Notes under the pieces: model-generated
The model's input: only the letters and a program-made list of their open reading frames with translations
Told to the model about the DNA's origin: nothing
Databases searched by the model: none
Program-made: the position numbers and the translations under genes
Assembly: GCA_021527695.1 (NCBI GenBank)
Contig: JAKFAO010000003.1
Coordinates: 1,240,001-1,304,000, forward strand
Length of the DNA stretch: 64,000 bases
From: Naematelia aurantialba
Lineage: Eukaryota > Basidiomycota > Tremellomycetes > Tremellales > Naemateliaceae
Direction: 5' to 3'
Shown here: positions 10,775-23,425 of the stretch, piece by piece
Layout of the letters: each line of letters opens with the position of its first letter
How positions within the stretch are numbered: position 1 is the first letter of the stretch

Positions 10775-13700
10775 TTAGAACCACGCCATGAAGCTCTCGC
10801 CCATCTGTGCCAGGTGGTGCGGCGAAGTGGCTTGCGAGATCAACGTCACAATTACATGTAACATCGGCGGCACATTCGGACCCTGGCACCAGGTCAGCAA
10901 ATGCAGCTTGAATAGCAATGCCTGCAGACTTGCCTTTTCTTTCGGCTCGCCCAGGTATCCCATCATTGAAGCACGGCGGATAAAGGTGTCGACATTCTTG
11001 TACACCGTTGCCGTTAGAGGTTGATCCGCCCGCGGTTCTTTCATGTACGTGTTGTGCCACGTCAATATCTGTTCAAATTCACACAGTCAGCAACATGTTA
11101 CGCTTGCCTGTTAAAAACAAGGCATGACAAACCTCATCGCGGATGAACAAGCTCAGCGTCCCTGCCAAATCAAATTCTGGCATGGTGAGAGATCGAGCAA
11201 TGGCGGTCGTACATGCCGTCACGACGCCTTCAATGCCGGTCCGTGTTATGAAGTGCTGCATGTTGGGCGTGAGACGGAATGGTACCGACTCGCTCGAACT
11301 GATGTACGCTTGACCAGGCGCAAACGCTGTGTGAGATCAGTTCAATCCTTGAGGCGCTGGGTCTAGGGGGCGTACCTGGAAGGATCTCGGTCATGTACAT
11401 CAGGCCAGTCTTCCTGCTCAGATGGAATCGACTCGGCGTTCGGTTGCTCAAGCAGCACACATAACTCAGGAACATGACGGTTGCCGTCTGCATAGCGAAT
11501 TGCTTGCGCATAAGCCAGAGGCTCTCTGGGCTACCCATCGTCTTGATCATGTACTAGGCAAATGTTAGTGGGCTCCAGAAATCGGGAAAGGAACATCCAG
11601 ACTCACGTTGGTCAAAACTGTCTCTGGAACAGTCTTCGTCGAGATCTCCTCCATGACCTCCATCTTGAGTTGAATGAATCGGTTGTCAGTCTGAGCGCTT
11701 GGTCAGTCACTGTGACCATTCTCCGCACCGCCACCGCCCTCCGCGTACTCACCCTTGGAATGGAAGGATCGTGCAGCTGTTTGACCCGATCGTAGAATTT
11801 CATGATACTGTCCTCGCGAGACATGCCGCGCATATCGCAAAAGTCGTCAAACACGTCCTGCAGGCTGATGTATGACGAGTCGTTCTGGACAAGACGGAGT
11901 TGAGGGGCAAGGGCCACAGCAGTCGGCAGATGGAACTGCAGGTTTCGGCGTCGCGACTCCTTCCGCTTCTTCAGAACACTACGGGCATCAGCTTCGGCAC
12001 CGCCTAAGTACGATCTGCGAAAGAGAACACACCTGTTCATAATGCGGAAGAGCTGCGTTAGTCGCTCCTCGCGGCGACAGTGTCGCGCAGCAGGCATCTG
12101 GACGTTGAAAGTGAACGACGAGCCGTTGTCCGCAATCATAGTGATTCGGCGGAAACAATGGCCGTGTCCTCTGCCCAACTCTGCCTTTGGCGAGAACCGA
12201 GCAATCTTGGTTGTTTCTTCATTATGCTCGATGTGCTGCATATCATCAGCTACCGTGCACCGTAAACTTTGTGGCCAGAGATACTCACATGAGCGTATTG
12301 ACCCGGAACGTCGACGCCCTCAAACTTGGTATGGTGGAACTCGATCAGGTTGCAGCCACCCTGATCCAGAGGCTGAGATCTCGGTCGTGCATCAAGTGCC
12401 TTTTCGTAGGAATCGCGCCACCACTGGAGTCGAGTGATGTACTCGCGCAGCTTTGGCATGTCCGTCATAAAGTCCCTTTCGATCCCGGCCTGTGCGTCGA
12501 TCAGCTTTGCCGATAACCTAGGCGGCCTTCGCTTACCCTCAATTCGCCAGTCAGGTTGTTGGAGAACTTGCTGAGATTCTCTTTGGTCATCTGGGACAGT
12601 TCACCATCGTCGTTCGGGACGCCGCTTCGTCCACCCCATTGCTTTTCCAAAGTCAGCTCAGGCTGGCGAGAGAAATAGCAGACCCACCTGTAAGGCATCT
12701 GCAAGAAGCGCGGCGAAGAAACGATAGATATCTTCATCCGACGCCGGCTTGGCCCTCAATGAGATCTGGTCCACCATCTTCTCCATGGTCAGTGCGAGCA
12801 ACGGGAACGACGTCTTGAGCGTATTCATGAGCTCGTCTGTTAATTCCCAAGGTTGCCGAGGGGCCGGCGGCCCAGTAGACGAGGGGGGCGGCATAGAACC
12901 TGTGTTCGGCGTGCCAACCGCGCCATTGGCATTGGCATTCCCGTTCGCCGCAGCTGCGCCTTGGCCAGGTGCAGTTCCGGCAGCAGCAGCTCCGACACCT
13001 TGCTCATCCTTGACGCCATCTTTGTTGTCCGGTTTCGGCGAGTCGACGTTGCCTGTAGCAGCATCGCCGTTCTGCGAGCCGTTGGCGGTGACAGCCGTCT
13101 TTGCGAGCTCGGCTTGACGCTTAGCCGCCGCAGCTGCCCGCAGCGCCGTCTGTTGGCGCTTGACGTTGCTAAAGTCTTCACGAGCAACTCGGAGTTGATA
13201 GAATAGCGCCTGCCTGTCAGCACAGTTTGGACTCGATAAGCTCACCTGAGGATATCCTTTCGCGATTTTGCTCAGGATGTACCGCGCCTGCTTGGCTTCG
13301 CGATGAGATAGGGAGAGGATGAGCTGAGGAATGAGGGTGATCCAATACCACACCACGGGATCGCCCTTGTAGTTCTCGAACGCCTTGGCGATGGTGTTGT
13401 CCTTGTCATCCAGGCCCAGCAGCCACAGAACACGCAACAAGAGGCCGCGAGACTTATGGTTGGCGTACAGACCAGCAGCTTGGAGGTAACACGAGACAGC
13501 GCTTGAGGCCAACAAAGCTCGATCGCGGGCATACGAGGCCGCCCAGTCGGCGTCCGATATCCTCGCCTCCCCGGGTTTTGGTTCCGGTGGTCCAGGACTG
13601 TGCTCGGGTCGGTCCCGATAGAGCTTGTCGTTGAATCGGCCCCACTCGGCCCACGCCTTGGGCAGGTTCATGTCCATCTGGATGGCATGGGCAAACTCGG

Positions 13701-16700
13701 CGTTGGCTTGCTCGTTCTCGCCCAACCGGCTGATGAACATGCCCTTGAGGGTCAGGAACTCGGCTTTCTGGCTCGGAGCGAAATACATGAGGTTGGTCGT
13801 GCTGATGTTCTCCAGGCCGTCGTTGAACTTGTCGGGCTTCTGGAAGAAGCATAACGCCTGCTCACGAAGCTTGAGGAACGCCTCCGAAATCTCAATGTTG
13901 GGCAGCGCATAGATCTTGTTGAGCGCCACACTGCATACGTCCAGCAGACCATGACGGCGCGCGACTTCGCCAAATCGATTAATCATCCATGCAGTTTCGT
14001 GGTATCCTCGGAACCCATAAGTCGCCGTCTCTCCAGGAGGAATGAGAGGGACGCAGACTCGTGTGACCGACTGGAACACGTGCTGTCGCCAAGCCAAGAG
14101 ATCGCTCCATACCATGATATCGTCCCAGAAATTGGGCAGGCGGTCTCGCCACGTCTGGAAGATCGACTTGAGGTCCGCGGTGATTCGTCCCTCAAGGTTC
14201 TGGGCATTCGTCTGCGCAAGGACGTCGAAGACCGACGCCGCTTCGCCGAGCTCCACACACTGCTGGAACATCTGCAGCAAGGGTAGATGTGCTGCCGTGA
14301 CGTGGTTCGGCAGGCTGACCCATTTGCGGAGGGTGACCTGCTGGGTCTCGTCCAAGATCCGGACGAAATCGTTAGGCGGTTCCCGGGCGAGATGAGCTTT
14401 GAGGAGGGCATTGAACGCCTCGAAAGTCTTGCGACGTGGCGTAGGCGCATCGACGACTCTGGCAAGACTGGTCTCGACTATCTCTCGATCGGGTGAACTC
14501 CACTCGACCAGTCGCCATGCACACTCCAAGAGCAGATCGGGGTCTTGCTCAATCTTGGCAAGCTCGGTGAGGGTATCCCAGTTTTGCAGCTTTTGAGCCG
14601 CCAGGATCCAGTGATCCTCCCAGAAACAGTACTCCTCTTCTGTGAACGGCAAGAGGCCGTTACGAGCCCGCATCTGCGCCTGCTCGTACATCTCCATCGC
14701 CTTGGGCCACTGCCCGTTCTGCTCGTAGGTCAGGGCTGCAGTCGTTTCTGGGAAGACACATCGGCTCCGAGCGAGACCATAGAACATGTCGTCCTCGCAG
14801 AGCTCCGCGTACAGCTCGCTCAAAGCGCTCGCACAGCTCTCACGCAGTAGGTCGTCTGGCCGATATATGTCGCTGAGCTTGGTCAGGATCTCGAAGCCGA
14901 CATACCAAGCATTGAACGTCTTGGCAAGGTATTTGATAAGCAGCGGCGGCAGAGTGATGATGGGCGAGCAAGGCAGGATACCGTCTAGGAATGTCTGGAT
15001 GACGTTGGGCCGCATTTCCACCTGTTTGCTGTGATACTCCTTGGACAGGAGTTTGACAATGTACCCGGTGAAGGACGTCTGTTGCGGTCTGGTCAACGCC
15101 GCCCATGCGAGCGGGAAGACGGAGACCCAGAGAGCGTGAGCGAGATCATTGTCGGAATGAATGAGGTTCCGTGCTGGGAGGATAATGTCGCCGACCGTCG
15201 CCGTTGCCGCCATGGAGACTGTCGCGTCGTCTTCCAGGATCTTTGGGATGCCCCGCTTGATGAGAGCCTGTCGGATATCGACGATACCGAGGATCGTGCT
15301 GAGAATTTGAGGGATCCAGTAGCTGTCTGCCAGGGTGTCCCAGTTCTGCAGCGAATACAGGTACTGCAAGCGGCCGTCCAATGTTCGAGGGAGACTCTGC
15401 TCCAGTTTGTCCAGGAACCGTCCTCGTTGCATTACATTCTTGGATTTTGCGCCGAGGAGGAAGGCGGGCTCGAGCCGATGAGTGATGTCCGTTCCACGCA
15501 GTGCGTCCAGCTTGTAGATATCGAAAATGAGGTCGAGATACTTTTCGAAGAGCGCCTCGTCCCTCTGCTCAAAGACGGCCATCTTGAGTAGAAGACTCGC
15601 TCTCTCTTTACCGAGAGATGGATCGGGATCCTCTGAAACCCATTGACGAACCAGGTCCAACAGGTACTGGCACAGAGTGGTGTTGGTAGATCGATCGATC
15701 AAGGCACTGAGGACGCTGATTAGATGTTTGCGCTGGTCCCGGAGGTCGCCGACGCGATCTCGAATGACGTCCAGGACAGACATGATGAGCCGACTAGCTG
15801 GGTCCGACGCGCTGTCACTCCCATTCGCCCCAGTGTGAACCTTGGTCAAGTTGGCCAGGACTTTGAGCAAGCCCGTCCCGATCGGTTCAGGCTGGATATG
15901 CTGCTTTGGCTTGACCTTCAACCACGTCTTGAGCAGGAAGAGCGTTCCTGGCAAAGGGGCTTGCGAGCGGGATCCAGCATTCAGACCCTCGGCAACGGCA
16001 TTCTGGACAAATTGCAGCAGCGCCTTGGCGTCTGCGTCGACCTCTTGCTCGTCGTTATCGGGCATCTCGGCAAACATACTCTCAGTGAGCGGCGTAACAG
16101 TCTCGTGCAAGCTGGTGTCCTCGAATAGCCAGATCTTTTCGAGCAGCTTTGTGAGCGTACTGAGCTGGGTCCGCACCCAATTCTGATCCCGGAACGATGC
16201 TACCGCAGCGAGCACTTCGGCAGCATTCGCAACGGAATTGATGTTCTGCTCGGCAATGTCCAGCGTCAAGGTACGTTGGAAGTAGCTAAGCTTGATCGTG
16301 ACATTCGGCAGTCCCTTTGGTCCCAGCATCTCCTTGAACAGCTCCAAACCGCGCTTCGGCAGTCCGCCTCGCGCAACCGGCTCTGTGGCAGTCGACACCA
16401 GCCTGAGTAGGTGCGCCGTGATGACCTCTCGAACCTGACTGGGCGTGGCCCAGCCAGATCCGCTATTGCTGCTCGAAGCTGCTGTTCCCGCGCGATCCAG
16501 TCGTTGTTTCTTATTTGGCGAAGGTTCGACCGAACCCTCGACGGCACGCTTGACGCTGACGCCTTGGCCGTCATGGTCGACGTCCATCGCTTCCCCCTTG
16601 GCAGCGATGCGGCGCCGCTCCCATCGGAAAATCAACTCGACCACATCCACCGTTAGCTTTTTCAGTTCCGCCGTTGCAGCTTGCACAAATGCGAGTTTGG

Positions 16701-19700
16701 ACAGCGAATTGGCGATTTGAGCGACATACAGTTCGCGGTAATCGTAGAAAGTGTCCGGGTGATTGACGAGCACTTCACAGACTGTGATGATCTGGTTGGA
16801 GGCTGGACCCTCTTCGACCAAGACCGATTTCAGTCTTGTCGCCCATTCAGGAATAGCATTCCCCACAGGAGGATCACGGAGGACCAGCGAGGACGCGACG
16901 ATGTCAACAGCCGATCGGTAGAGGGAACGGTTCTCGTTCTCCTTGAGTCGTAGCAGACCAGTCCAGGTGAGTCGGATGAACTTGGCAGGCGTCTCAAAGA
17001 TGAACATGAAGCGCGCGGTGAGGAGGTAGGCCATCATCTTGACTGTTGGCTCGAGGAGATTGAGACCTGACCATGCGAGTTTGAAAACGTCCTTTCTTGC
17101 TTCTGCGATCGTGGTAGGACAATGCTCGACAAGCTGGTGAGTCAGAGCGAAGACTTCGATGAGATGTGCGTCATCTCGTTGTCGAATGGCCGCCGAATTG
17201 GCGAGCGGTCTCCAGATTGAGGACGCCAGCTTGTGCACGAGATTCGGCCCGACTAATCCGCTGCCGTCCTTGTGGCCCTCGTCAAAGAACACCCTAAGCG
17301 TCGGATTCACCACTAGCCGCATTGCATTGGTTTTGAACGACCATGTGACTCGATCTTCGTCGTAAAGATTGAAGAATTGTTCAATGACGTCTCGACGATA
17401 ATCCACCGATTCCTGTAAAGCGACTTGCTGATACAAAAAGAACTGGACTGAGGACCGTTCGATGGGACTCCGAATCTCAAACACCTCTACGACATGGAAG
17501 AGCAGCTGAACGTGTTGATTCGTCTGTAGGTAGTCCATGAACATCTCCAACAGGAGTGTCGGGATCTGTTGGTAGTGGACGGCCGACATGTCGTAATTGA
17601 GATCGCGGGACTTGATCAGGATAGACCGCCACAGGGCAACGAGCTGTTCGAGATTCGATTCGTGGTCGACCAACCATGTCGGTGAGGCCTTTGTGAGCTC
17701 TCGCAGCAGTAACAGTCCAGGGAGGACGAAATCAAAGGCATCCGGATCACTGAAACAGAGCTTGCCAATCTCCTCTGCTCGCTTTGAGAGAGCCGTGACC
17801 AGCTCCGGAGCCTTTCCAGCGGAAATCACGTTGCGCAGTGTCCACAAGTATCGATTGTTGCGGATATTGTCCAGCAAGTGCTGTGCCGCCTCGTTGTGGT
17901 ACTTGTTGACGTATTTGCCAAGAGTCTCTGTGAAAGGGCCCGGCGCTGACTGGTGAAGATGCGCCTCGGCATCAACGACATGCGTCACAAGGGTATCGAG
18001 ATACTGAGCAGCCGTCGACGGCAGAAGGTGGAAGACGTTGATCAGGCGAGACATGCGCCGAATGTCAAAGTTGGTCTCCAAGGGCGAAAACGCGGCCTTC
18101 ATGAGCATATCCGCACTGCCCAGTGACTCAAAGTGATCAAGCAGCTTGACACCAATCTCCACTTTGAAATAGTTGGTGAGGAGCTCGAGGAACCGGGCTA
18201 GACCATCGAGGCCATTGACAGTGAGTCGCTTTGCTTCGGCGAGGTTGACGAGGATCGGACGCAGACCTGCTTGGAGCATCTCTTTCGGCAATTTGTTCTG
18301 GCGGATCAAAACGTCTTTGAGACCATCATGCGCGACTTCGTTGATACCGTCCGCCTCCGAGTACACATGCTTGAAGTATACTTGGATGATCCTGTCGCCA
18401 TCAGCAGTTTGGTGGGCTCAACACTCACCGATTTCTCATCTGCGCAGCATTCTGGGTAAGCAGATCAGGCGACGCCATTGAAGCGCGAAGCAGTTGAAGA
18501 CATGACGACCGAAGAGTCCGGAGCCACTGCGACTGCCTATGCGTCGGCGCTTTCGTAGGCAGGATCTGCTCCTTGTCCGCATCCGCCAGCGCAAGGACTT
18601 CGCTGATCAGTCGCAGGTACTCGTCGGAAGGCTCTGTCACTGTCCGCTGTTCAACGAGGTACGTCATCGCATCGATGACAGCGACCTGCATCGGGAACGG
18701 TAACGCCCGGATGGGCTTAGAGAAGATCGGGCCGGTCTGGGGTTCCAATACTTTCGACTTGACAGTTGGCCCTATGAGCTCGAGGATCGTCTGGCCAAGG
18801 ACTTCAGACATGACCTGGATGCACTCTTGCGCTGCCGTGCGGCTTGTGAGACTCTGGCTGTGGAGCTCGAGAACCAGCGTTTCGATCAGGCGGCTCAGCT
18901 TGACGTGACCGTCCTCTTGCGATTGGCAAGTCCGAATAAGATGTTTGATCATCTCTGAGACGTGCGCGACCGACGTGGGAGCTTCAATGGGCGCGTCACG
19001 GATACAGAAGAACAGCGCGCGGATGATGTCGTTCTCGAGGTCGATGAGGAGTCTCCGACTCAAGTCGATCTTGTGCACAAAGACACCGATCGCCGTCACT
19101 CCAGCCATCTTCTTGGACCAGTCCTCCTCGTGACAAAGTCCGATGAAAGATCGGCAGAAGGTGTGGATCATCCGGTCGACAGTGCGTTGCCCGTCGACCT
19201 TGCCTGCAAAGTCGGGGCCGGTGGCGAGGGTGCGGAAGTCGCCAATGACCGTCGCCAGTAGCTCACTCAGTCCGTCCCGGGCCGCAGGCTTCGACTCGGC
19301 GAAAGTTGTGACAAAGATCTCAGAGAGGGCACTCATCAGCGGCAAGTATCTCTTCTTGTTGATGTCGAGAGAGTATTTGCCCTCTGGTCCGACATGAGAC
19401 TCTGTCCGGCTGAGCTCAAGCGCAAAAGTCCTTCGACAAAAGCTGTGAACGAATTCTGCCGCTCGTTCGCCGAATTCCGGCTGACCACAGGCCAGGAAGA
19501 GACTGCTCATGGCGTTCTGGAACATGACATTTCCTTCGGGACTGGGAGCATCCTATTTGTCAGTGCGATGCCCAAACACCTGCTCACCTCTTGGAAGATG
19601 GTCAATGCTGAACTCATCAAGATCTGCAGTCCGTCGTCTCGATACTCTGTAGACTCGCTATTGATGGCTGCGGCCGCGCTCTTGACCAACGGCGAGAGCT

Positions 19701-22700
19701 TGATACGACCTCCGACACCATCGAACGACACTGGCGCGGTAAGCTCGCCCGCTGCATCCCGATACTCGAGATTGAGATCGACCTCGAAGAACCGACGGTT
19801 CCGCCCGCCAAGCTTTCCCAAGATCTTAGCAGCAGTATGCGCGTGATTGCGATTCGCCGGTATTGGCTTCAGGAGCTGGTGTAATGCATCCATGAGGTCC
19901 CTTAAGACCGGTCCGAGGGTCGGATCAAGAAAGTCGGCAGTGAGATTGTCGATGCAAAGTTCCAGGGTGCGCAGTCCTTGGCTGACCTGATCTGGGCCCG
20001 CCTGCAAGGCATGAACAAGCGGCTTCATCAAGTAGCCGAGATGCGGAAGGAGGTTGGTTAGTCGAACCGGCACCGTCAGTGTGAGCTCTACGAAGAGATC
20101 CTTCTGTGCTGGATCGTTCGTATGCTTTAAAAGGTATGCCAAGGTGTCGAGCATTTCCTCGAGAATCGGAAGAACCTCTTTGTAGAGCTGCTCAAACCGA
20201 CCTCCACCAATCGACCTAGTCTATTCAGCGCACACCTTTGGGATATCGCTCGAGGTCCTTACCTGAACAAGGCGCGCAGGATCTGATAGTATATCCCCGG
20301 GTCTTTCGCTCTTGAGGCATGTGAGAAGCAGTCGAGAATGAGTTCCTGCAGATGCGGCACCAGTACTGCCTCGTTGGTGGCGATAAACGTATTGATAGCG
20401 AGGAAGGCCATTTTGAACAGCCGCAACGTCAATGCCGAACGCTGTTTCGGCGCGTCTCCCAGAGGCGCCAAATGGCGCATGAGATATTGCAGCAAAATGC
20501 CGACCAGCTGATGCGAGACGGATTCGTGCGTAATGAGGACCGAGATCATGGGGAAGATCTGCACGTTGGCTAGTGAGGCCTCGAGAAAGTAGTCCATGTG
20601 GTTGGTCCACACCTCGGAAAAGACGTGCGGTTCGTATAGAAGCAAGATTTGCGAGAGTAATTCGATGGCTTCCTTGACTTCTCGGGGGTCGCGTGATCCA
20701 TCGTGAAGGGCGAGCGCCCGGATCGAATTGCGGTACAACGCCGCCAAGATCTCGCCATCGGGTTGAGGGAAAGAGTTCTCGCTTTGACGGGTGTGAGTCA
20801 AAAGCGTCCGGAAGGTGTGGAGCAATGTCTTGAACAGATATCGTGCTTCTGTAGAAGAGTAAGCGAACGTAACAGATCCCAGAAGCGGCGCTACCTTTAC
20901 AGAAGGACTCGAGGGTGTCATTTGCATAGTACACGGCTTGCACGGGCATAGCCTGCTCGATCGCCCTCCACCCATGTGCTTGCTTGTCTGCAATAGGATC
21001 CAGAGCGTCTTCCATCGTGACATCTCCACCCTCCTTGTCTGTCTCTACAGCCTTGCCCTTTCCCTTGTCCCGTTGACTGACCGCTTTCAGGCGGTCGTAC
21101 GCATCGTTCAGGGCCTTGACTCTTTCAAGGCAGGCTGAGAAAATGCTACGCATGATTCTCGTCAAGTCTTGAGGATCTCCCTTGCTGTGTATAGAGTCCA
21201 GAATAGTGTTGAGGAGCTTGGCACACATGGTATGGATCGATATGGAGTAAGTCGAGTCGTTGAGATTGCAAGAGAATATGTATGCCACCTTGGCGAGCTG
21301 AGCGATAGGCAGTTCGTTTCGCACATGATGGATCAGGTCAGCAATGATGGAATAGGACAAGGGCCTGCATCGTCAGTCGACCCTTGAATGGACTCCTCAC
21401 CTGAGAGTCTCGCGACTCGATACTCCCGAGCCTACCATAACCCGCTCGTCCAGCAGGGTGTCGACGTGAGGAACGAAAGCTACCCGGGACTCGGCAGTCA
21501 AAATATGCCTAGTGGCCACCAGGAGCTCCTGCAGAGCGTCAGCGGTTACGCGCTCAAGCAGGTGGCAATGGGCGTACCTTGCGAGTACTAATGTCTTCCG
21601 GTGGACAGTCTCGAAGCAACCTCAGACATGCTTCTGGGAACACCTCGAGGTAGTCTTTGATATTTGTGACCTGAGCAGATCCGCGAAGCACGTATGCGAG
21701 GAAAGCCATAGTCTGGCAGGATCAGCATTGTAAGATGATCAATGCCAAGTGGTGTACCTTTACCTGAGCCTTGATGAGCTCGGTGTACATCTCTCTATTG
21801 GTGATGCCAGGCGCCACGCCGCAGAACACCTCGCCTCTTTCTTTCGCTTCAAGATATGCCTGCCGTTGAGGCTCAGGCTGCAGCTTGATGCTCTCCATGA
21901 CCAAGGGGTAAAAGTCAATCAAAGCCGGCGCCATCGTTTGCTTGTAAGTCTGGAATATGAGGACGACAGCGATGGGGCACTCTGTGAGGACTTTCGGGGA
22001 GTACAAGGCTCGGGCCAGCGGATGTTGAGAAGGGCCCGCTTGAGGGGGAGGCGGAGGTGGCGCTACCTCCCCGGCGTTTGAGGGGGTGGCCGGTGTTGTA
22101 GATGGAGACGGGCCGGTACCAGCAGACACCTGAGTAGTTTTCAGCTTGCTCCATGAAGGGCGATTCGAGATGAACATACGGGTGGCTTCAGTCCGGCCGG
22201 GGCGCCAAACTCTTTCTCCACGACGAATCTGATATTTGTGTACATCTGCTTGACTAGATCGAGGAATGCCTCCACCTGAGACTCGGCTTGCTCCTATGGC
22301 GAGATGAGACGGCGTCGTCAATTCGCTTGAGCCAGACACACCTTGTGGTTCCTGAATCCATCGATCATGATCTTGAGAGCTGTCAGGGCATTTTCCTCAT
22401 TCTCTATCCGCATCAACTTGATCATCAGTTCCAGGATGGCGCTGGCATGCTGTTTGTAGGGGTCGGTGTGGGGTAGACGTTGGAGGAAGGCGAGTAGCGT
22501 ATGTCGAAACCGCTGATCTGGAGTCTCCTTGGAAAAGGTCACCATCTTGTCGTCCCCGAGGATGGCGGTGACCACAGGCAGGAAGATGGCGAGGTAGCGC
22601 TCGTAGAATGTGTGGTCCTTGGTGCTCTCGGCTGAGTCGCGGAGGTCCGAAGCTGCAAAACGGATCGCGGTCAGCTCGCCCAGCGGGACGTGCCATCAGA

Positions 22701-23026
22701 GCCACTCACCGATTTCCACTCGCCGACGCAGAGCTACATCAAGATCAAGCGCGTCAGTCTAGCATTCTTGACACGGGCAGGAGCTGGAACCTACGGAGCG
22801 TCGGGTCCTGCAATTGGGCTGCCAGGTGCTCGCATTCGGCTGCGGTAACGGGCCCAGCGGTGCTGGTGCTAGGTGCGGGCATGCTGGTGCCTGGACCGCC
22901 AGCGGACGGCGTGGCAGCCTCGACGTTGGACGCAGCCGCCAGTGGCAGTGGATGTGGAGTGGCAGTAGACGACTTGCGGGGCCGTCCTGACCGATTTGTG
23001 TTTGCAGATGGACCGGCTGCCGCCAT
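10775..23026 (-). CDS. TRA1: Tra1/TRRAP, PIKK-family pseudokinase scaffold of SAGA and NuA4
   Basis: Tra1 binds activators and recruits the SAGA and NuA4 histone acetyltransferase complexes. The gene runs from [20 protein letters not shown] (23026) to the FATC end MGESFMAWF, stop at 10775. Span and exons imply roughly 3,600-3,700 residues, near the 3,744 of yeast Tra1. The N-terminal two thirds are HEAT-like helical repeats. One exon of about 1,900 codons (18366-12658 frame) covers the rest of the solenoid, the FAT domain ([19 protein letters not shown]) and a Gly/Ala/Asn-rich linker near 12.85-13.1 kb. The kinase-like domain (about 12.7-11.1 kb) has [29 protein letters not shown] and [19 protein letters not shown]. 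Where active PIKKs have DRH and DFG motifs, it reads [20 protein letters not shown], so it is catalytically dead, as known for this family. It probably lies alone, transcribed from a short promoter at 23027-23425. Confidence 0.95.
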
Positions 23027-23425
23027 CGTGCTGCGATCAACCTCGATGTGACCAGCTGGAAATCGTGACGGCGGAAAAATGAGCGGCTATTGACACATTG
23101 GAAACCTTTCAAACGGCGATTTCCGCGACTTTGGTAGAACGAGGCGGCACGATAAATGTGTGAGGGCGACTCGTAGGGGGGCTGGGGTGGCCGCTGTGAC
23201 GATGCAGGGCGCCCTGGACCTCGTCGCTCGTTAGATATGGGAGTCGGTATGTATTTTGTAACGTCAAATCACAAAGTTGAGACGCGAGACGCAGACGACC
23301 ACCTCCACCCAAAAACCCCTGGTAAGCAAGCACAGCGGCGTTTCAATAACGCCGATGACCGGGGCTCCGCATTCAAAGAGCATAGCAGTGCAAACGTTAG
23401 TAATGCAAGAGCTCTCGACGATATC
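23027..23425. other. Promoter region of TRA1 and 3' end of the upstream gene
   Basis: About 400 bp lie between the start codon of TRA1 and the stop codon of the next minus-strand gene. No open frame of note and no repeat was seen. Confidence 0.45.
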
